The notes under the pieces are model-generated. The model had not been told where the DNA came from, made no database searches, and saw only the letters and a program-made list of their open reading frames with translations. From NCBI GenBank assembly GCA_965153455.1, contig OZ234494.1, forward strand, positions 22,630,001 to 22,694,000: a DNA stretch of 64,000 nucleotides, read 5' to 3'. This DNA comes from Sphagnum compactum. Taxonomy: Eukaryota > Bryophyta > Sphagnopsida > Sphagnales. Numbering within the stretch: the stretch's first letter is position 1; the number at the start of each line of letters is the position of its first letter. Shown here piece by piece: positions 1 through 12,342 of the stretch. Position numbers and translations under genes: made by a program.

Positions 1-659
1 CCATGTAGGTGCAACAACCTTAGGTTCGTGTTATGCATGGGGGTCTAGTTAAGCCACAACAGGTTCAACATCCTTGTAGATTTGGTTTGAGCCATTGTAG
101 GTGTATCACCCTTTTGTGATTGGATTTGAAGGGGGATACCCAAGTTAAGGTTTAGGGTTCATCACAGAGGTGACATAAGATTCATGGGACACAGACATTG
201 TTACTAGTGGTTTCACCAGGTAAGGGTGCAATTTAGACCACCCACACCACCTTCATCATCATCTGGGGGAGATTCTTCAGATTTTGAAACAAATATTTTT
301 CCAAGGTTTGTCACCCCACCACTATTGTGGGACATCTTGGGGACAATAGGGGTTGATTGCCTTTTCGGGGGAAATAGTGGATTCCCTCACACCCTAGAAC
401 AAGAACCCTCGGTCGAACATAGTGCAAGGTCACCCCTTGAGAATACTTGGGGTGGAATTCTTGGGGGAGCATATTGGGGAGATAGTTCCCCATGGAGACA
501 GTTTCCAGGAATGATGTTTTTCCAAGAAGCATATTCTGTTATAAGTAGGGTTCCCCGGGAAGACGCTTCCCCATTTCCTAAAAATTCGTTTATTTGGGAA
601 GCAGATTCTCGTTAACCCAGGAAAACTTTGTTTCGAGAATGGATCAGTAGAATAATTTT
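1..659. other. No gene recognised; repeat-like DNA
   Basis: No coding region can be supported here. The stretch has scattered CCCC and GGGG clusters like those in the repeat zone at 2.6-6.5 kb. An open frame at 226-615 begins with GTG and its translation resembles no family I know, so I treat it as chance. Confidence 0.5.
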
Positions 660-1623
660 TGCCTACTTTTGCTGCTTTACAATGTTCATAAGTTGATTTT
701 TTTTCGTTGTTATCATGTTCAAGGTTTGCTTTCCCAAGTTTGTCGTGTTCCTATGTCTTTGGCACGTTCGCCGAGCATGGCTCAAACATTCTTTCAAGAA
801 AATTTTGGACCCCCTAGTTTGCTCCCATGTTTTCAAAGCAATGGGAGATATCATGTACCTCCAAGGGGTTTCACCACGTTTGTTGTCATAGGTTGCAACT
901 GAGAAAAAGGCTTTGATTCAACTTTCCAACTTCCGGACAATGTATCCATTGGCAAAATCATTCTTTGATTATGTCGATGCATATTGGGTGCCAAAAATCT
1001 CCATGTGGTGCATTGGTGCATGGAACATACCACATGCAAACCAAGATATGAATGTTACTATAGAGACATACCACGGGAATTTGAAAGAGCAGTTCAAAAA
1101 TATGAAATGTAAATTGGAAGGGAGGAGATTAGATTGGTTGATTCACTAACTGGTCGAAAAAGTCACCACACATTACTTATATATTGGTGTGTTAAAGTGT
1201 GAAGGTTTCCTGTGGAACCATTAGGTAGAATATTTTTTTTCAAATGCATGGTGGTTGGCACAAGAAATCCCACATTTACACATCCACCTCCCAAAGCAAG
1301 GATCCATAGATCCAGCAACAGTCCAGTCGTAGTCATACAATGGTATACAATATACAATTCGTAATCATAAGTTAAAGTGGGCATCTTGTGATTGCCCATG
1401 GGCGCTAAAAGGCAACCTATGCAAACATTAGATTGTTGTGCTCATGAAATTAAGGCCTGAGCCTTCCCCTTGGGACTATCATTTCATCTTACGAGGTTCA
1501 TATAAGAACAACAGTGGGTGGACTTGGGGCATTGAAAGACTTAACTTCCCCTCTCTTGAATTCGAAGACTATGACAACTTGTTTGTTAACCCTTGGATTA
1601 GGTACGACACCCAGATCGAGTAA
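660..1623 (+). mobile_element. Decayed Mutator-like (MULE) transposase, C-terminal part with SWIM finger
   Basis: The translation at about 913-1149 includes YWVPKISMWCIGAWNIPHAN and then ETYHGNLK and GRRLDWLIH. This is the pattern of the C-terminal half of plant MULE transposases, where a Tyr-His-x-Asn-Leu-Lys stretch and a Gly-Arg-Arg-x-Asp-Trp-Leu stretch recur. About 240 bases further on, at roughly 1387-1428, CDCPWALKGNLCKH fits a SWIM zinc finger (C-x-C-x8-C-x-H), which follows the MULE domain in these proteins. The codon after the final His of the finger is a stop, and the two parts lie in broken frames, so the copy is dead. A last open piece to 1623 may be the tail. No terminal inverted repeats were identified, so the element ends are unknown. 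An inactive domesticated copy is unlikely given the breaks. Confidence 0.7.
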
Positions 1624-2579
1624 ATTGTAACTGTCTTGTTAGTCAACATTGTTGTCTACCCTGCAATCGCTTGTGGGTGAGATCTTGCAAGTGACTACTG
1701 TTCTTTTTGATGTTGTGGGACAAAATGACTACTTGTAATCCCAAAATTTGGCAAAGTTCAAGTCTATATGAGGGAAAATGGAATTTTTAAAGACCCATTT
1801 GGAGGCCGGGTTGTGTCACCCCATTGGCAACATTTTTATTGCTATAACAGATGGCAATATCGTTAGCTTGAAGAGAAACCTTGACCTTATTGATTATGTG
1901 AGAACCAAAACCAAGCCAATTCTGCAAATGAGAGCAAGAATTAATCGCCTATAACGCAAAAATATGGATCAGTTTCAACTTGATGAACAGGTTTCATAAA
2001 CGATTACCTTATGAAGCCAGAAAATATAAGGTAAAGGACCTCTTCCCCGGGAATAGAAATTATAGCGTCCCAAAGGAACTTAATAACATGTGAAATTACA
2101 ACCACATTTCTTCCTACCAAGTACCAGCAAATAACAATGATTTTATACTCACTTATAACCTATGATGTGACTTTTTCCTTATCAATAATATTTATTGGGT
2201 TCCCATGTTTGCATACTGATCTCATCATGTTTTAGTATTAGAACACCTAAGACATTAATTTTTTTCCTTAAACATTTACAAACATATACACATTTTTATT
2301 AAACCAAAAACTTGTCTGCAAATGGAAGTCTAAAAGGCAAAAGCCAACTTATCTCAAAGTTGTTTGATTGAATCGTAACAAAGTTCTTGTGTTTATAAAA
2401 CCCATATTGAGGACATTGTGAGTCACCTTTAATTCGCCACAGAGTGAGATACGTAGTAGGGACAATATAAAGTTTAAACGTTGTTTATCGTCTTCACAGG
2501 TTACAACATCCATTCCTCGGTGACATCCTTTTTGGGAGCGTAACGCATCCCCAACAAGGTTTGTTTTGTGAGATTACCT
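1624..2579. other. Intergenic, no gene seen
   Basis: Moderately AT-rich sequence with no convincing open frame or RNA gene. It may be the 3' part of the MULE element, but nothing in it shows this. Confidence 0.5.
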
Positions 2580-5500
2580 GAGGAAAAATATCCTTAGGAA
2601 AAACTTTCCCTAGGAAGAGGCATCTCGAGGAAGACATTCCCCTAGGAAATTCTTCCGCAGGGAAGATTCTTCCCGGGGATAAATTACCCTAGGGAAGATT
2701 CCCTGCCGGAAATTCCAGCCCCTTTGATAGAACTTATCTTCTTCCCCCAGGGAACACAAATTTTCTCCCACCGATGAGATCTTATCGCCACCTTCCTTGG
2801 GCCATACTTCAAAACCATATGGGTTTAACATATGTTACATTTTTGGAGAACCCAACGCCGGACGAGGGATAACCTCCCCGGGGAAAGCACCTTTATACTC
2901 GATGTGAATTTCCAAATGTTCTTCAGGGAACATATACTCTCCCTTGCAAGGAGATCTACCTGCCTCTTCCCCAAGCAAAACCATCTGAAACTAAGGTATG
3001 ATGACATCGCCATAGAAGCTATGGCTCGAAAGTGTGTGACGAATATGACATGAAGAAGGTGACAATCATTTGCAACAACGTTGTTTACAACAAAAATGGC
3101 ATTTACAAGAGGCAAAAAGAGACCAATAGTGCAAAAATGGCAAAAATTTGATGAAAAGTTCATGCATGTTGTCTATATTTATATGCGCCTTAGACAAGGG
3201 GAATCTAATGCCACCTTTCCACCCAAGTGTTGTATCATCCCCAAGATAAGGGGAATCCAATACTACCTATTAGCATCATCCCCGGGACAATGGGAATCCA
3301 ATGAACATTTAATTAATTCAGTGTACTGGGGTAAGCCATTCATTGGGCGTCACAACTTCCTCAAATGGGGTAAAAACTCTCCTGCATGAGTTTCAACGCC
3401 TTCTCCCCCTAGGATACATTTGTAGTTCCACGATTAGTGCTTTGGACAAACAGTCGCTTGCCGGTTGGAACTTCCAAAATTGCCAAGGAGAAATGTGCAC
3501 ATTAGCTGATGCCCATCATATATCACTTTGTTACCTTGTCGCTACTTTCCCTTGAATCATCATTTATCAAACAATGACTTTAAGTACATCAGATTGACTA
3601 TATTATTCAAATCGAGCAAAATTTTTACTTCTTAAAAAACCATGCTTGCTTTCCATGTCCTCCTTCGATGGTGATAAAGTTGACTCCTACTCCCAATTGT
3701 AAAATTAAAGTTTGAATTGGTTCGTTTATCGAGCTGCACCTAATAAACATTTCAGACACAACAAAGGTCGATACAGACTCAATATTCTAGCATTTAAAAC
3801 TTTATGCACTACATTCATATGAGTAGCCAATAGCATTTTTGAACTCCATACACCACAATCAGCTTACATGCGAGATTTAGTCTCTTCAAAAATATATTCT
3901 GATGGACTTATTGTGGCGTATAAAATTATCGTCGTCCAAGTCATCGTCTTCATCTTCTAGTGTAGCAATGTAGTGCCTTAATGTCTCCCATACAACATTA
4001 CTAACCTTAGTCACCTCTCTCTCAGTGAACGACTTTCTTTTCACATTTTACATCATGTCACGTCATGGAACTACCGCTAATGGAAACCTTTCAAAAGAAC
4101 TACAACTTTCATGAATATCATGGTGAAATTTTTGCCTCAATGTGTTAATTGTGCGAAGTAAATTAATCTCATGTAATTAACTTTTGACTCATAAAGGTTA
4201 TTTATCAAGGACCATTGCCCATGAAAGATGCTGTTATTTTCAACTCCCATCACAAAGATGAATTAAGCATCATCCTAGTTTAATGCCCCAAGGAGGTGAT
4301 GTGCTCCCTTGGGTTCTTGCTGGGAATAATTTAGTCTATAGAGAACCTTAGCTTCTCGGTGATTTTAGTTCAAAACTATGGTGCCCAGGGGGAAAAATAG
4401 CGAATTTAACTCCCCATGGAATTGAAAGGTTATTCAACTGTTCGATGCCTTAACACGGAAGATAGCTCCCGGGAGAATTAACAGGGATGAGCTCCCCGAG
4501 AGCTTCAAATTTAGACTCTTGGTGCTTGACATTATTCATGTCCTCGGGGAAAAGAGGATTCTCCTCGAGGAATTAAGATAACCTCCTCAGGGAATTATGA
4601 AAACTCTCCCAGAAGGGAGAATAATCTTTCTAGGGAAAAAGTAAAGAGTCTCCCCGAGGAGTGATCACATTTTCCCCCGAGAAGAAAAAATATTCTCCTT
4701 GGGGGATTGAGAAGATTCTCCCTCGGGAAGAGAGAGATTCTTCCCAAGGAAGGAAGAGGAAAGACTCTCCCTGAGAGTAATCACATTCTCAACAAGGAAG
4801 AGAAAATATTTTCCTTGGGGGATTAAGAAGATTCTTCCCTGGGAAGAGATATACTCTCCTCAGGGAAGAAAAAATAGTTTCTTTGGGGAAGAGTAAAAAG
4901 TTTACCTAGGAGAGTGATCATACTTTCACAGGGGAAGAGAGAATATTTTCCTTGGGGCATTGAGATGACTCTCCCCAAGGAAGGGAAAATAAACTCTTCG
5001 GGGAAGAGTAGAATACTCTTCCCTCCGAGAAATTGAAAAGACTCCCTAAGGAAGAGAAAATAGTTTCTTTGGGGAAGAGTAAAGAGTTTCCCCGAGAGAG
5101 TGATCATAAGACTTTTCTTGAGGAAAAAAGAATACTCTCCTTGGGGGATTGAGAAGAGGCTCTCCTCCAAGAGGAAAAAGACTCTCCTTGGGGAAGAAAG
5201 AATTCTCTTCGAGGAAGTGTAAAGAAAGTCTCCCTGGTAGAATGATCATACTCTCCCCCGAGGATTGAAGAGACTCCCCTTGGGAAGTGAAAAGTGTCTC
5301 CCTAAGAAAATGATGACACTTTCCCTAGGGAGGAGACCTGGGGAAGAGAAAATATTCTCCCCAAGAAAGTGATTTAGACGCTACCCCGAAGATCTTCACT
5401 TACTCAAGTCCTTGAGAAGGAAACACGTTCAACTCCCCAAGAACAAAGTATACAAACTCTCTGGGGAAGTCCTTGTAATGTTTCCAGGCTTCACGGCCTT

Positions 5501-6540
5501 CACATGGTACATTTTAACAAATGCTCCTCCTCGGGGAATTACCTATTGGTAGCTCCTTGGGGACCTACTTATTTTTGCTGGGAGTAGAAGGAACTGCCTT
5601 ATGGACTGCAGAAAACAAGAAACATAATCATAATACATATCATAATTTCTTTATCATGAAAGGTAGGACTATGCATGGATCGCAAGAATGTAGGATATGA
5701 AGAAAAGATTTGTTTTGTGCGAAAACTACAACACGATCAAATTATGATTGATTAAACGTTCCCAATCTAGTGCGATTGGGGAAAAGGCAATTTGATGGTG
5801 CCGTCAAAATTTAGAATGCTCGTAATAATGACAATATTGCGCCACTAATACGATTTCAATTCTTATGAAACCTATGGATGGATTTGTCTTAAGGGAGGTT
5901 TGCAAAAAATACATCCATCGTAGAAATTGAATAAGATGTAGACATTTCGAATGAATTTTTTTTTGATTAATCTAGGCGGTCCAAATACTTCCATTTCATC
6001 CATGGAAACAATGCCTACTAAAATAACTCCTGCCTCGAAATATGTTAATGCTTTGCCCTGAAAGAGGTGACTTTGAGGAGGCGACCAAAAATTTGGGCAG
6101 GCTCTTTGGCATTTCGGTGGGAATGTCTCCTCCGGGGAGTTGAATTAGTTTCCTGATAGGGATAAGGTGCATTCCCTAGGGATGGTTCTCCCCGAGGAGT
6201 GAAAGGAACCTCCCAATGGGGAGAAGGTGGGGTTTCCTGGGAAGGTTGGTCTCCCCCAGGGAGCAAAAGGAGCCTCTCGACAAGGAAAAGGTTGGTTTCC
6301 CGAGAAAGAAGTCTACTTTGGGGAGCTAACAGAACCTCCCGACGGGGAGAAGGTGGGTTCCCCTGGAAGGGTAGTCTCCCCCGAAGAAACATTGCGACTA
6401 GGGATGATGATGTCCCTGGGGATTAGAAGCAGCACTGTGGGGAAAGGAAAATGGGGGTTCCCAAGGCAGTATAGGGGTTGCCTTTCCCGTGAGGGGAGGG
6501 GGACAGGGCTCGGGGAGCAGCTTATTTCTGCGGGCTAGAC
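2580..6540. repeat. Repeat zone dense in short CCCC/GGGG palindromes
   Basis: Short near-palindromes such as CTCCCCGAGGAG and CTTCCCCGGGGAAG occur over and over, separated by AG-rich spacers. They are dense at 2580-2960, 3200-3420, 4480-5440 and 6110-6500. Between 4480 and 5440 they form an irregular array with spacers such as GAGTGATCA and AGAAAATATTCTCC. Open frames here (for example 4823-5170 minus and 6045-6538 both strands) translate into low-complexity protein and are not genes. This may be a degenerate satellite or the internal repeat of a large transposon; I cannot name a family. Confidence 0.7.
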
Positions 6541-6627
6541 GCGGCAGTCACAAGGAGGTGGGAGTTTTCGGCAAAAGGTGCAAGGCAAGGCTAAGAAAAA
6601 AAATGGGGTTAGGGCTTCTAACCCGGG

Positions 6628-7195
6628 TGTCATGACCCTAACTTTAGGATCGTGACCAAAGAGAGGGCATGAAAAGGTGTAGCTTGGGAGTGCAACCCGA
6701 AAGTCACATTCACATTCCCAAGAGTGTGGGAAGGTGTGAAGGAATGAGCCCACACATTCCCAAGTGGACTCACTTTGGGAGTTGGAGTCCCAATGGATTT
6801 TCAAATTTTCAAAGAGCGTTTTGAGAGGTCAAAGCCTTTAAGACGTAGATGTATAAAATGGGGTTGCATTATCCATTTGAGTACTTACAACACAAGTTAT
6901 GGTTGAAAGAAAGGCCGAGAGTCAAAGTGTAAATTTGACTGCTAATCACTAAAAGTCAAGAATCGCCCTGATTTATGTGCATGTAGGAGGCGTGTCACAT
7001 ATCATTGAAAAGCTCTCAACAAGGGCTACAACTTTGCCATAATTAAAGGTTTGCACAAGAAGTTATGGGCATCCAAAATGACAATAGTCCCAATTTTAAG
7101 AATTGTGGGACTTTCGACTCGGGATTCTTGAGAAAAATGCCATTTGGGTGTAGCCCCCGTGGTGAATCATAGGATAAACCCTAGAAGGGGAGGAG
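6628..7195 (+). mobile_element. Older LTR fragment, left part
   Basis: This stretch is a diverged copy, in the opposite orientation, of the solo LTR at 8708-9527. Shared landmarks in the same order include CACAAGTTATGG, ACTAAAAGTC, GGGCTACAACTTTG, AAAAATGCCATTTGGGTG and GTAGCC followed by GTGGTGAATCATAG. It begins with TGTCATGACCC, which matches the TG-starting end of the solo LTR (TGTCGCAACCC). It stops where the 3' end of the LINE begins, and homology to the rest of the LTR resumes at about 14033 on the other side of the LINE. Confidence 0.65.
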
Positions 7196-7207
7196 GCAAC
7201 AGCCCCA

Positions 7208-10200
7208 TCAATCATTAAAAAAATTCAAGTAATACAAGGGGGGAAGGAAACGCCACCCGATGGTGGCGTTGTCCTTCCCGAAGATGTTCAAATGAAGCCA
7301 TTCCTTTATAAAAGCAATCTCAATTCTAGTCTGAATGTTAGGGTCCTTGTTGGGGCGGGGGGTTCTAATGGCTTTCCAGGTGGCCATGCCGACATCGACG
7401 GTGGCCACCCAGGCCTGATGAAGAACCCTTTTGAAGGAGTAGCGATCACCAAAGTGCCTTCGGCACCTCTCGGACCAGAGGTAATAGAGAAGAAAACTAC
7501 GAAGAATGTCTAGGGGTTGTCTAGCATAAGTGAAGCCGCCGACATGTTAGGCGTGGAGCCTGGGGGGGTCATCTTCCCGTTCGGTGGTGGCCTCCCTGAG
7601 CAAGATGAAGGGCCAGGTGAGGGCCGTGTCCTCAGGCGCCTTCCATTCATCCCAGATTCTCTTGAACGCATCCCAAGCACGTTGCGTGGGAGGGCAATCG
7701 AGGAGGCAGTGCTGGGGAGATTGCATGGGTCCAGAATTGCAAGTATTGCATGTGGGGGGGGATCCCCATCAATTAGAACCAGGTGCCTGTCGGGAGGCCC
7801 TGGTAGAGAGTCAACCAGATTAGCGTGCCCACCTTCCGTGGGCGAGCGTTGTGCCAAATTCTCGCAATCACTTGCGAGGTTGTGGAATTATGGAGGTTGA
7901 GACTTTGGATGAAAGAGAGGGTGCTTGGGGTGTGAGCGAGTCTCCTGGCATTCTTGTATCCCTTTTTGGCGATGTATTCGAAGAAAGGGGCGTCCCCTAA
8001 TGGAGGCGTTGCTTGCCAGTGCCACTCCCCAGGGTCCCAGGGTCCCAGGGGAGGTCTTTGACGAAGCCGGATTCAAAGACCCAGTAGAGTGAGGCTTTCT
8101 TGCCCAAGGTCGGTGGATCTTTGGCCACTTCGAGAGCCGCCCCGTGTCTGTCCTGGGATAGGACTCTGACCGGGAGGTAGTTGTCGGTGAAGAAGGTAAG
8201 CGCCTGGTGGCTCGTGGCTTGAATGAGGCCACTTGGCAAGATCTTCTGAAACTCTATTGTGTTGACCTTGCTAGGGGTGGGTTCTAGTACATAGTACACT
8301 CAGTCGAGCGGGGCGCCCGTGTTTGGGGCTATGTTGCTGATCCAGTTGCCCGCTTGCACGTAGTTGGCATACGTATCTGGGCGCCAGGGAATACTATCGG
8401 TGATGATGTCTTTACAGCTTTTATTGGAGGCGTGGAAATTCATTCCCAACTCGGATAAGCTCTACCACTCAAGAGGCCTACCTCTCGGCCCCAGACCCAG
8501 GATTTTTCCCTCTTACTAGCCCAGATGGCGGCCGACTTGTTCCAATTTATCTTGGCGCGGAGGCCTTGCAGAATAACTTTAGGACGTTTTGGGCTCTATC
8601 CATGTTGGATTGGGCGCCTTGGAGGTATAGCGCGGTGTCATTCGCGAATGTTTAATCCCTGATGCAGCCCCCTTTGGGCAAGGACAATCCTTCTACCCCG
8701 TATCTGGTGACGCGCTCCTAAGTCCCTTGTTAGACCCACTTGAGGGTCTAAGTATGTTGAGTTGCGGAAAGTTGGGACTTGAGGGCCACTCCCGACTTCC
8801 AGCACTAAAAGGGGGTAGAGGGGCGTGCTAGAAGTCCCAGGATTAGACTAGGAAGAAGGACAAGTATTATCTCACTCGAATCTGCATCCAAAACCAACCA
8901 CAAGAGGGTTAGTTCACATTTGGGAACACCCTTGGGTGTTGGGACAAGCCACGGGCACTTGGACACACTTGACTCACCACGGCCCGGACTTGGGGGAAGC
9001 CACCACCTTCCCCCATATAGTATACTCTGCAGCTCTCCGCCGAGGCTACATCCGAATGGCACTTTTTCCCGGGACTCCTAAGGAGGAGTCCCGAAACTGT
9101 CCCGGTTTGGACTCCCAGGACTTTGGGAGTTCATATCTCCCGTCTCTAACCTCCGATTGGAGTGAGGTGTAAACCAAAGTTGTAGCTCTCCTCGAGATAT
9201 TTCCAAGGGTGTGTCGCACTCCACCTGCACACACCGGAATCATGTCGATTCCCGACTTTTAGTGGTCGGGAGTCAAACTGCCAGTTTGACTCCCGGCCCT
9301 TCTTTTGCCCATAACTTGGGCTGCAGAAGTCCAAATGGCCAATGCGAGGCCATTTGAGACATGTACACTTCAAGACCTTTCCATTGACATAAAGAACACT
9401 TCAAGGCGAGGTGTTTTGACCCCCTGTAATCGCCTCTGAGTTTTTGGGAGTCCCGGAGGACTCCAAGTCTCCCTCTTTGGGAGTATGAGTTGCCTCCTCA
9501 CACTTTGCCCAAAGTGGGGTTGCGACATCTGGGATCTTCCAACATGTGTCCAAGTATGTCGGTGGCTAGGATGAAGAGATAAGGGGCCAGGGGGCATCCT
9601 TGACGGACGGAGTGGGCGAGTTGGAAATCTGAACCAACTACCCCGTTAACCTTGATGGCTGAAAAAGCCGCGTGATAAAGGGTGCGGATCCATTTTACCC
9701 ACGTGTCATTGAATCCGTGCCGTGAATAGAAATCCCCACTCTATCCTGTCAAAAGTTTTTTCGAAGTCTAGTAGGAGAAGCACCAAATCTTGGTTGCTTT
9801 CTACCGCCCATTCGAGGGATTCCTGGGCAATGAATGTGTTGTCGAGGATGCTTCTTCCCTCGATGAAACCCGTCTGGTTAAGCCTGATGATGTGTGGGAG
9901 AGAGGCCTGGATCCTCCTTGCCAATGTCTTTGCCAAGATTTTGTAGAAGCTGCGTAGGAGCGTAATTGGTCTCCAATTACCAAGATTGGAGTGATCCCCG
10001 GATCTGGGGATCAAAATAATCAGACCTTTGTTGATATAAGCCGAGGCCTCCCCTGTGTTCAGTATGGCCGTGAAGGCCTTGAGGAGCGTTGGTGCGATTT
10101 CTTCTGCGCATTCCTGGATAAATTCCGTGGGAATGCCATCATGCCCGGGCGCTTTGCCTTTGGGCAAGGCGTGGACTGCATCGAGGATTTCTTTCAGCGT

Positions 10201-11610
10201 GAGGCACTTGGTTAAGTGCGCGTTCATCTCCTTCGTGCCTCTGGTTGGAACGTTGTCCTAGCATTGCTCTTGAGCTTCTAAGGTGCTGGGTACATGCGCC
10301 TCCGAGCAGTAAAGACGCGCGTAGAAGTCAGTGATGTATTGCGAGAGGTTGGTTTGGCCCAAGATCGTCCCGTTCTCAGTCTCGAGCTCTCTCAATATAA
10401 CATTCTTCTTTCCTATTCGATGAAAATTAAAAAAGGATTTTGAGCACGTGTCACCATACCTATGCCAGTTCACTGAGGAGAGGTGTTGGTTGCGCGACAT
10501 TTGATCTCGGAAGATTTCCGCTAGTTTACCCTGAGAGTCGGACAAAATATCTCTCACTTCTTCATTGGTCGGGTTACGTTGGAGCTGGGATTCCGCCAGC
10601 TAGACTTTTTTGGCATGCGTCCTGACGCGGGTCCCTCAGAGGCACTTTTTTGTCCTCGCGAGATGCGTGTTGCAACGCATGACCCTGTCGGTAGCAGCCT
10701 CAAGCCAAGCGGGCCATCCTTGGTAGTTGGTTGGGAACGGGAGGTCGCCAGCCCAGGCTCGCAACATTTCCGCTTTGCTCTCCTTTTCGCCCAGAAGTGA
10801 TGAGTCGAAATAACGCGATGGATTGCTTAGGGCGACGGATTGCCCTTAGATCGTGATGATCAAGGGCGAATGATCGGATAGCTTCCTTACGGAGGTCGCT
10901 GATTCGATCCTTCCTCCCCAAATATCCTGGGAGACCAAGAACTTGTCGATTCGGGATATGGCTGAATTGGCTCCGGATCTCCCGTTATCATATGTGTATG
11001 CCTTCTTGGACATCTTGCGAAAGCTGTCGAGGCACCAGGCATCAGACAAGCCGTATTGCAATGTCATGTGATGCTAGGAAGCTGTTTCCCTCCTGTGCAT
11101 CTGCCTTTCGCCTTTGCGAGTGGTTTCTTCAAGGTGGTTGAAGTCCCCACCTAGTATAATGTGGTCCGAAGCGAATTCTGCTTGGCTTATCATTTTCCAC
11201 ATCGGAGCTCTATCATTGGAGGATCAAGCGGCGTATACGTTGACAATGGTCAGGCAGTTGTTGTTGGTGAGTTGAAGTGTGATGTATTGGGCTCGGCCTT
11301 CCAGCAGAATTCCATTATCCTTGACGAGCAGGGCGGTCATTCTATCCACCAGGATGGTCGTGCCCGTGCTAGTCCGTTGCGAGCGTCCCATGGGAATTCC
11401 GGGATTCCAGAAGGAGCTGCCCTTCTAATACTCAATTCCTTTTCCGACGTAGGAGATGTCTTCTTTTCCCAGGTGGTGTTCTTGGATGAGCAAAATTTGC
11501 GGTGGAGTTGGGAGAGAGGCTAACCAGGTCTTAATTTCTTTTTGCTTGGGCAAGTTGACCCTCAAGCCTCTTACGTTGAGGGAGGCCAAGGTTAGGGGTC
11601 TCTCAGACAT
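7208..11610 (-). pseudogene. LINE ORF2: endonuclease, reverse transcriptase, zf-RVT (broken)
   Basis: Pieces appear in order on the minus strand. The endonuclease starts at 11610 with LTLASLNVRGL and LLIQEHHLG, and ends near 10846 with SDHSPLIITI. The reverse transcriptase spans about 10227-9706, with KGKAPGHDGIPTEFIQ, LIPRSGD, WRPITLL and NQTGFIEGRSILDN, and DFEKTFDRIEWGFL. It continues through VRQGCPLAPYLFILATDILG into the solo LTR at 9527 and resumes below 8708. There the catalytic box reads FANDTALYL, whereas the usual form is FADD, so one catalytic Asp is Asn. The zf-RVT finger and tail, in several frames, lie at 7208-7860. Several frame changes and stops make this a pseudogene. The frames cannot be joined without an alignment. 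Confidence 0.88.
8708..9527 (-). mobile_element. Solo LTR inserted in LINE ORF2, 5-bp TSD
   Basis: This 820-bp insertion interrupts the LINE reverse transcriptase. It starts TG and ends CA on either strand, as LTRs do. It is flanked by the perfect 5-bp direct repeat TCTGG at 8703-8707 and 9528-9532. Removing it and one TCTGG joins the LINE reading from GHMLEDPR to YGVEGLSLPKGG without a break, which is independent support for both ends. I assign minus orientation from similarity to the diverged copy at 6628-7195 and 14033-14450, but the true transcription direction is not proven. No internal retroviral genes are present, so this is the usual product of LTR-LTR recombination. Confidence 0.93.
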
Positions 11611-12342
11611 AAGTGAGTTGATTCCGGGCGGCTGGTGAGCCGATCGATCCCAGTGTCTTGTGAAGGTCGTGATTCGGGTTCTCTTGCCCATCGACCTCCG
11701 CTTCTCGTGCGTCTAGAGTGCGGGTGGCGCTAACTATGCGTGGAGGTTCTATTGTCGCTAGGTCCAATTTAGTGTACCTCTTTTTTCTGGCCGCTTGCGG
11801 GGAGGCCTGAATGCTAGTGGTCTGGTTCTTGTGTACTTGGCGGTCCGAGTTCTCTTATCCGGTCTTCAACAATAAGCTATGCGTCGGGGCTGAGAACTCG
11901 ACCTCATTATTCATGCCAGGTATGGATTTTAGCGCCCTCCAGTGCAAATGTCTCTTGTTTTGAATGCTTAGCACGCTTATTCCTGTATTGATATGTGCGA
12001 GGATGGTGCACTCCATCCCTCCCCTATTCAATTCCTCTTGCCAGCTCCATTCAAGATTGAGCCGATCTTTAAGGGCCAGTTTGTATCTTAAAACCTTCTC
12101 CTCTAATTATGTTTCTAGGCACTGCGTGAGGTCTATCCTGAAGGTGGCTTGGGGAGGCTGACGGTTTGGCCATGATTTGGTTCGTTGGAGCATCTCCCAA
12201 TGAGCCCTTCTGGTCGGGCTCCATTGTTGCCTTTTCGTTGTGGGACTTGATTGTGCTGATCGTTTGAGCGGGGGCTGGGGGGCGGTTCGTCTGAGTCCTT
12301 GCTTCAGCGCGTGATGGGCCGCTTCCCGTGGTTGCGAGATTG

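Noticed and set aside
226-615. 129-codon open frame
   Set aside because: It begins with GTG, has no family pattern and lies in repeat-like DNA.
4823-5249. Overlapping minus-strand frames of 67-115 codons
   Set aside because: They arise from the palindrome-rich array; the peptides are low-complexity and the same unit is read in several phases.
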